From assembly GCA_022836615.1 (NCBI GenBank), contig MU405237.1:186001-250000 (forward strand): a DNA stretch of 64,000 bases. Reading direction: 5' to 3'. The position numbers and the translations under genes were made by a program. Below are positions 58,174 through 64,000 of this stretch, piece after piece; positions within the stretch are counted from its first letter, which is position 1, and every line of letters starts with the position of its first letter. A model generated the notes under the pieces. That model saw only the letters and a list, made by a program, of their open reading frames with translations. It had not been told where the DNA came from and ran no database searches. This DNA comes from Annulohypoxylon bovei var. microspora. Its lineage: Eukaryota > Ascomycota > Sordariomycetes > Xylariales > Hypoxylaceae.

Positions 58174-59103
58174 GTTGGACGAATCGGCGTCGGTCGCAAA
58201 ATGGTACAGCTCAAGGCGTCTCTCGAGCCGTCAGCAAGAGGAGACGGGAGGTTGACGCGCGGTTTGGGACGCCGTGTTGGGCGACAAATCAATAGGCAAT
58301 TGGGTCGGACTGGGTCTCGATCGCAATTGACAGGTGACGAGACGGTGGGTCAATACGGTATTGGCTCGAATGTAGTACGAGAAAAGGCGACTCTGAATTG
58401 AAGTGCCGGTCGGACCAGTACAAGTATGGCCGGGATCGAAATAGAAGACGAGAGTGTGTGTGTATTTGTGTTAAAATGGCAGTGAAGGGAATCGTCTGAC
58501 TGCAAGTGTAGGCAAAAATTCCTAAGATTTTAACTATTTAGGATCTATGTAGAGTCTCGAGAATGGAAGTGGTCTAGTATCGCGAGAGGGCGGAGAGGTT
58601 ATGTAGGTAGGGATTTCTGGCGGGGTTGCAAGTGGTCGAATGACGGAACGTGACTTGAAAGAAACTTTTAGGTGTCCACTGCAGCAAAGTATAGTAGGTC
58701 AAGCTACCTCAGGTACTTCCAAATAAGAATAGGACTAGGCGGGCTTGTGGTAAGGAAAAAATGAGAAAGGGGGTCGGGGGGCAGGTGAGTTTTGGATGTT
58801 TGTACGTTGTTGGCAGGAAGTCAGTAGGGTTAAGGTAAGGCAATGCATTGATCTCGGACACTGAACGTGGCGGGAGAGACTTGTGTGGTATGTGCTAGAC
58901 TAGCAGCACTTGGTAGCCTGTCCTGTCTTTGCCTGTATACCAGGCAGGAAGTGGACTCACCTTGTGGGATGATGACTCTCTCTCTTAGGATAAGACTCGA
59001 CTACCTCAGGTACGTGTTAACGATGACTGCTGCCGCACTAGAATTAGTTGGTCGAGAGAAATACGAATGCATAGGCGCCGCGGCGTCAAATTGATGATAG
59101 ATG

Positions 59104-59420
59104 ATGGATGATGGGGGGGGGGACTAGCTGATTGTAAAAGGACGACAACAAGTAGGCAAAAAAGGACTTACACGTTTGGTAAGTGGCGATGGGTTTGCGC
59201 GGGAAGACGTTCAACGTTGGGAAGAGGAAAAGAAATACGTAGAGAGAGAAGTAATGTATGGTGGTGGTAGTAGTAAAAGGTGGTAAAAAGTGGTAAAATG
59301 GTGGTAGGTAAAAGGTAGATAGGTGGATGGTGGAAGGTGGTGAATGTGGGAAGATGGTAAGGTTAGGTTGTGTTTGAATGGTCCAGAAGCAAGAAGGAGG
59401 GGTCAAAAACTGGAGGGAAG
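59104..59420 (-). promoter_or_regulatory. Candidate GSK3 promoter/leader: pyrimidine tract and G10 run
   Basis: On the minus strand a C/T- and ACC-rich tract of about 300 bp ends in CAACGTTGAACG and a GTAAGT donor. This resembles a fungal core promoter plus a 5'-UTR exon about 1 kb upstream of the GSK3 ATG. A ten-G run lies at 59113-59122 on the plus strand. Inferred; no transcript data. Confidence 0.35.
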
Positions 59421-62400
59421 GTACGAAGTACCTAAGTATTGTCGTATCGTAAGAGGGACACACCTAGGCGCATCGACCGGCCGCAGTCGGTTGTGGGCTA
59501 GGTACCTGGGTACATCCGCACCTTCCTACATCTCCAGAGCTACATACACTACGGTAGGTACATTGATGTCTATATGTCTCTACCTACATAGGTAGGTAGC
59601 GTACCTACCTCATGTAAACTATACGCACATCCCATATTTGATGGATCCTTACGTATATGTACGTATTGTACTTTCCGTTTAGCTTAGTGCCATTTCGATT
59701 ATTAGGATTGATGGAAAGTGCGAAATAAAAGAAAAGAGAGAAGAAGCAAAAGTCGCCGCGCATTTTCGGGTCACTCCAAATACGGCTTTGGCTTTGAGCT
59801 TTAAGATACTATAGAGGTAGATACATAACCCCGACGAATCAACGAGCTCATATAGAATGATGAACGTTATTAGTCTATGTAGGTACCCTACGATTAGGCG
59901 GCCTAGCTTCATCCTAGGAAGAAACCATTGCTACCTGACAGGTCGATTGTAGATACATACATATATAGGTATGTAGGTAGGTATAGTTATCGAGATTGAT
60001 TATTGAGATTCGGGTGTCGTAGCTAATAAGCTAATAAGCTAACAATACCACTCAGACTTTCAGATCCATTTTGATATCCTCGACATTATCACCATATTCG
60101 TGATGACTTCAAGAAAAAGAGAGAGAGAGAGATTTCATAAGCATATCCATGGGGTACGCTGTATAAAGATTTCAAATCTTTGGTTGAGGCTTCGAACTCC
60201 CTCGTTTATTGTTGAGAGGACACTTGGTACACACCTGCCCCTTCTCAACTTGCCAGGGTATGTGCTGCTGTATGTATGTATGCACAGCACGGATTCTTCT
60301 GTAATAGCCTCGAAAACCATTGCTCGTCAAGGAAATAAACTGCAGGCGGTTTCCGAATCAACATATCTCAAATGCTGACCGGTTACCTTTTGACTTGGGA
60401 GTCTATACGAGAGAGCCAGCATATCCGCAAAGGACGAGTTCAAGCTCATACCCCTCTGTTCTTCTTCGAGTGTTGCTATCGAGTCTTGACATTTCTCTTT
60501 CCAAGAGACTGCTTTGTCTTCGAGACTCAACCAATATCCAGCATATGACAAATAGGAGCAAAGAAAGAACGGATGACTGCTTTACAAAGTTTTTTACACA
60601 TCAAAGCTTGGGGGACTCTGGTCTTCAAGTCATTAGAGTAAGGTACTTTCAATCTAACTACAGGTGCTGTACATTTCATACCAGACATCATTCATCCTTG
60701 GCAAAACTTACACCAGTGTGTGCGTATGCAAAGACAAGGGGTCTGAAAAATTGGGGCTTGCTCATGTGGTCTGTTCAGACTTAAGACGGACAGTTAGGGC
60801 GCTAAACAAGACTCGGCAACCGAAGTCAAGTTCGAAAAAATTAATGGGAAGCAGATGTCGAATCTGCAGGGTCAAAGACGGAGCTCTCTTACTGGCTGCT
60901 CGACCAGCCAGCTGCGTCTTATTAATTTTTTTCCATGGGCTTTTTGAATTCTATATGTACGTAGGTACATTTACGGATACATATGTGGCTATTTGAGAGG
61001 GACCGGCGATCTGGATATCTGGCGGTATTTTATCACATGGTGTTACTAGTTTCTTTTCTATGTCCACCTACGCAGTACTATGTATGTAGAAACAACAATA
61101 ACGCAGACCCACAATGACTACTTAGGTATGTAGGTAGTTACTCGTTAAGTATGACGATACCTACGAATCACGACCGAGAGCTGATATGCTATACACGTCT
61201 CACGTTTGCGGTCTTCGACGTGTATAATGTCGATGGATAGGTAGGCCAAATAAGACCTATCTTAGTTATCAATGCCTTGCCTTGTGCTATGTGTCATCAA
61301 GCTCAGTCATCGTTGATCATTAAATAACCGCCGACGTGGCACACATAAGCCATTCATCCGTGTAACTTGAGCGTGGTTTTTACACGATCGATGAAGTTTT
61401 AGAATTAGCTTTTGTGAGCAAGACTCGGAGATATATCAAGCACTTGACCTATTTCGAGTGTACGAAAGTAGCCCCTTACCAACCCTACCAACAGTCAGGA
61501 TGAGGTAGGCTCTTTTTGCATCCATACTTCTACGAAGAGAAGATTCCCCCGCCTCAGAACCCCTCGTCCCTTTTTTTTTTCTGGGATTTCCCACAAAATC
61601 CTTGGTTTCCCAGCTTCTGTATCCCTAGTGCCCCGCACTTGGGGTGCTTCCACAGACATCCAACCCCGTGCCCTACTTACCCACATGTACCTTACCTAGT
61701 TTAGATAGGCCTTCAAAGAATAGATTCGAAAAGAGCAAAACAAGAATAGGAAACAAATATAGGTCCAATTCATCTCTCGAAATGGAATTGACATCTTTAG
61801 ATATAATCATGAATCCATCCGGCTGGATTTCGAAGTGAATTGACTCTCGCTTGACCTGTGACAAAGCCGTTTTCCTGCAAGCAGTATCAACTTACATATT
61901 AACAAGGCCGTTGGATGAACCAGCGAATCCCTGTCCATAGCCCAATATATCATGAGACTTTTTGCTGCGAGACAACGTCAGAACCCAGAAGCTCTTTTCT
62001 GCTTTTATTAGTGCCGGCCAATTGATCCGTCCGCTCCACCTGCATCGTCCTGTTGGCAATCCACGGACCATCGTTCACCATTAAAGCTTACCTACCTGTC
62101 TCTGTAGCCCGGACTATATAGCGATCCAAGCTTCTCTTGCCGATGGTCAATTTAGGATGAACAATTGGTCATAGCATAACAACGATGAGGTGGGTGGTTG
62201 AAAGTCGAATTTCAGATGCATTCGTTCTCGAGAGTTCAAGACCCCTTTTTTTCGATAGCGCTGTCAGGAACAAGACCAGCCAACCCCGTGAACTGGTCGA
62301 ACTGGTCTGCAACGCACATGTCGCACTTAGCAGCAGTACGTATGTACATACATATGTCCATATTGATGTGCTAGTGGAGAACTGCGCATGCAAGAAGACA

Positions 62401-62648
62401 CACGACAAGAACGCGGATTCATTCGACGGCCGGGGTGGGCTCCTTGCTCTGGATACCCTTACAAAGAGAGGTCATGAGACCTTCAATTTGTACGCGCTAG
62501 CCACAAACTTTGGAAAGTTAACCTGGACGGAAGACTGCTCCGTCTCCTGCTCCGTCTTCCTGGAGCCAGCCGACGAGTCAATCAACAATCGGCGTCATAG
62601 GTGCCCTATTTTAGTATTAGACCCGTCTAGTCCCCCTTGTTCTCCTGG

Positions 62649-62697
62649 GAGGCTTGAGAGGCTTGAGAGGCTTGAGAGGCTTGGGGGGGGGGGGGGG
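62649..62697. repeat. Nonamer minisatellite ending in a 15-G run
   Basis: Four tandem copies of a 9-bp unit (GAGGCTTGA, the last ending GG) at 62649-62684, running straight into fifteen consecutive G at 62683-62697. An unstable, polymorphic and sequencing-error-prone site. Confidence 0.85.
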
Positions 62698-64000
62698 ACT
62701 CCAACGAGTCCGATCTACCATGTACATACCCAAGCCATGCCCATCTAACCTTCTATGTATGTACAAGCATACATACACCATCACACACCCCGTACCCAGC
62801 TGCAAGTCACCAAGTGCCATTTTCGTCCAGTGGCAAAAAGAATTGCATTGTTCGGATGGCAAATTGGTATTCACAACCTGCATTTCTTGACCAGTATTCA
62901 AGCCCGCTCGTAATTATGAACGAAGCCCTATGCCAAGCAGCTTCGGGCATTTGAAAATGCTTGCAAGCCCAACTCCGATGTCGAAAATTGAGGCGAATTG
63001 GGCCGTGACAGCTGCACGATCTATCTACCGCCCGAAGGCTAGATTTGTCCATTGACGACATCGTCATTATGATGAGTCCAGCTCTAAGGTTCTAGCTCCT
63101 ATCAAGGTACATTACATGTGCCACAAGAGGAATTATTACTACCAGTAAATTTGACTATACCTCCGGTACCTTCAAAATGAAACTTCAATAATAGACCAAT
63201 ATAGATTGTACCCGCATGCAATGGCTTCCACATATGTAGTACGCCACCGCTTCCACCGCTACCACCACTCTTTATGACTGATCACAGACGTCTTGCAGGG
63301 AGGTCCAATTAGATTCAATGGTTCTCGAGCCTCCGACATTGAATATCTGGGCTTTACAAAAATAAACACACCACGTGAACACACCGGCCACCGTAAAACA
63401 ATGGTGCCAAGACCGAGCCTAAGTGCTTGACCCCTATTTTGGGACGGCGTACCTGATAGGATCTTGCAAATTTGGCGGCATCCACAGAGAAAGTTCAGCC
63501 GGGGGAATGAACACATGGTCTTGTGCGCGGGTCGCTCCTCTTTGGCGCCGCATCGAGGCTTATTAGGAAGATCATGCAATCCTTGGGTCTTGGATCTGCC
63601 GTTCGGGGCGATCTAGGCGACATGTGACCGACTCTTACGGAAAGTACGGCTCCATCTAATAACTACCTACGAGTAGTCCGAAGAACGGTACCGGAGTAAA
63701 TGCGTCGTGTCTCGTGACACAAAGGACGTAGTAATCCCACCGACAGAATTCGGTCCATATGACGACCTGACGAGAGCAATCAAACTTTCTCCGCCATTTT
63801 GACTCCATCATGTAATGCGATTCTTACTACTTCGCCATCAGAGTCTCCGTGTCGTCTTAGACCAGAAACGAACGCCCCTTCGATCCATTCTCGATAAGCG
63901 AAATAAGGAGGCCGAGGACTATTTTCTTAGTCATGACTCATGAGCGATCGAATCAAAGCGCCCTGGCACGACCACAGCTAGAGACCGATATCTCTCGGAT

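Larger units (their letters stand above)
58174..64000. other. 5.8-kb region without a recognised gene
   Basis: 58174-59420 is the upstream side of GSK3: on the minus strand it is strongly pyrimidine-rich (59100-59420), and a consensus donor (GTAAGTCC, complement of 59164-59171) suggests a 5'-UTR intron. 59480-62800 is dense in TACCTA/GTATGT motifs. Plus-strand frames 60320-60784 and 62185-62748 (ATG, 187 codons, crossing a minisatellite) are open but look like chance. Nothing recognisable from 62900 to the end. Confidence 0.4.

Noticed and set aside
59086..59463. 125-codon minus-strand frame rich in Thr/Phe/Pro/Leu
   Set aside because: Composition is that of a pyrimidine-rich leader upstream of GSK3, not a protein.
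62185..62748. 187-codon plus-strand frame with ATG
   Set aside because: Runs through the minisatellite and G run, low-complexity end, no domain; about one such frame is expected by chance in 64 kb.
1..64000. Biosynthetic, defence or mobile gene cluster
   Set aside because: No PKS, NRPS, terpene cyclase, P450, NLR, transposase or reverse transcriptase motif was seen; the recognised genes are unrelated core genes.

Overview
The window is a stretch of filamentous ascomycete (Pezizomycotina, most likely Sordariomycetes) nuclear DNA. Reasons: short introns (about 50-80 nt, GT...AG, often with a CTAAC-like branch site), pyrimidine-rich leaders, short intergenic spacers, and single-copy housekeeping proteins whose sequences are typical of that group. 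No rRNA, tRNA, CRISPR or virus-like gene was found. Exon coordinates were assembled by hand from splice sites and family conservation; every spliced coding sequence listed sums to a multiple of three.

Layout, left to right. 0-5 kb: IMPACT/Yih1 homologue running off the left edge, head-to-head with PP5 phosphatase (ppt1); RNase P/MRP subunit Pop8 head-to-head with elongation factor Spt4. 5.5-7.8 kb: a GC-rich, low-complexity orphan protein with a small Cys motif. 9-16.6 kb: two vacuolar transporters head-to-head, the cation-chloride cotransporter Vhc1 and an Avt3-like amino-acid transporter. 17-20.2 kb: an alpha/beta hydrolase that appears to have lost its catalytic residues, and a secreted histidine acid phosphatase. 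20.7-24 kb: exocyst Sec8. 27.7-34 kb: Knr4/Smi1, Vps68, Tom7 (four tiny exons) and the SF3b subunit Hsh49. 34-45.9 kb: an almost 12-kb gene desert with a decayed coding relic, a diverged direct repeat and a fold-back element. 45.9-47.6 kb: a four-finger C2H2 factor (Azf1-like). 50-52.2 kb: Urm1 head-to-head with a mitochondrial Flx1-type carrier. 52.5-55 kb: nuclear cap-binding protein CBP80. 56.7-58.2 kb: GSK3 kinase. 58.2-64 kb: no recognisable gene.

The genes do not form a pathway or a cluster; this is an ordinary core-gene region with many divergent gene pairs sharing short promoters (Yih1/PP5, Pop8/Spt4, Vhc1/Avt3-like, hydrolase/acid phosphatase, Tom7/Hsh49, Urm1/Flx1). No convincing new multi-gene system is visible. 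The items most worth a second look are the putative pseudo-hydrolase, the near-total GC-ending codon use of Vps68 exon 2, the open reading frame running on behind the Spt4 stop, the frameshifted relic at 35.4-35.8 kb next to a repeat pair, and the near-perfect inverted repeat at 42.5 kb.
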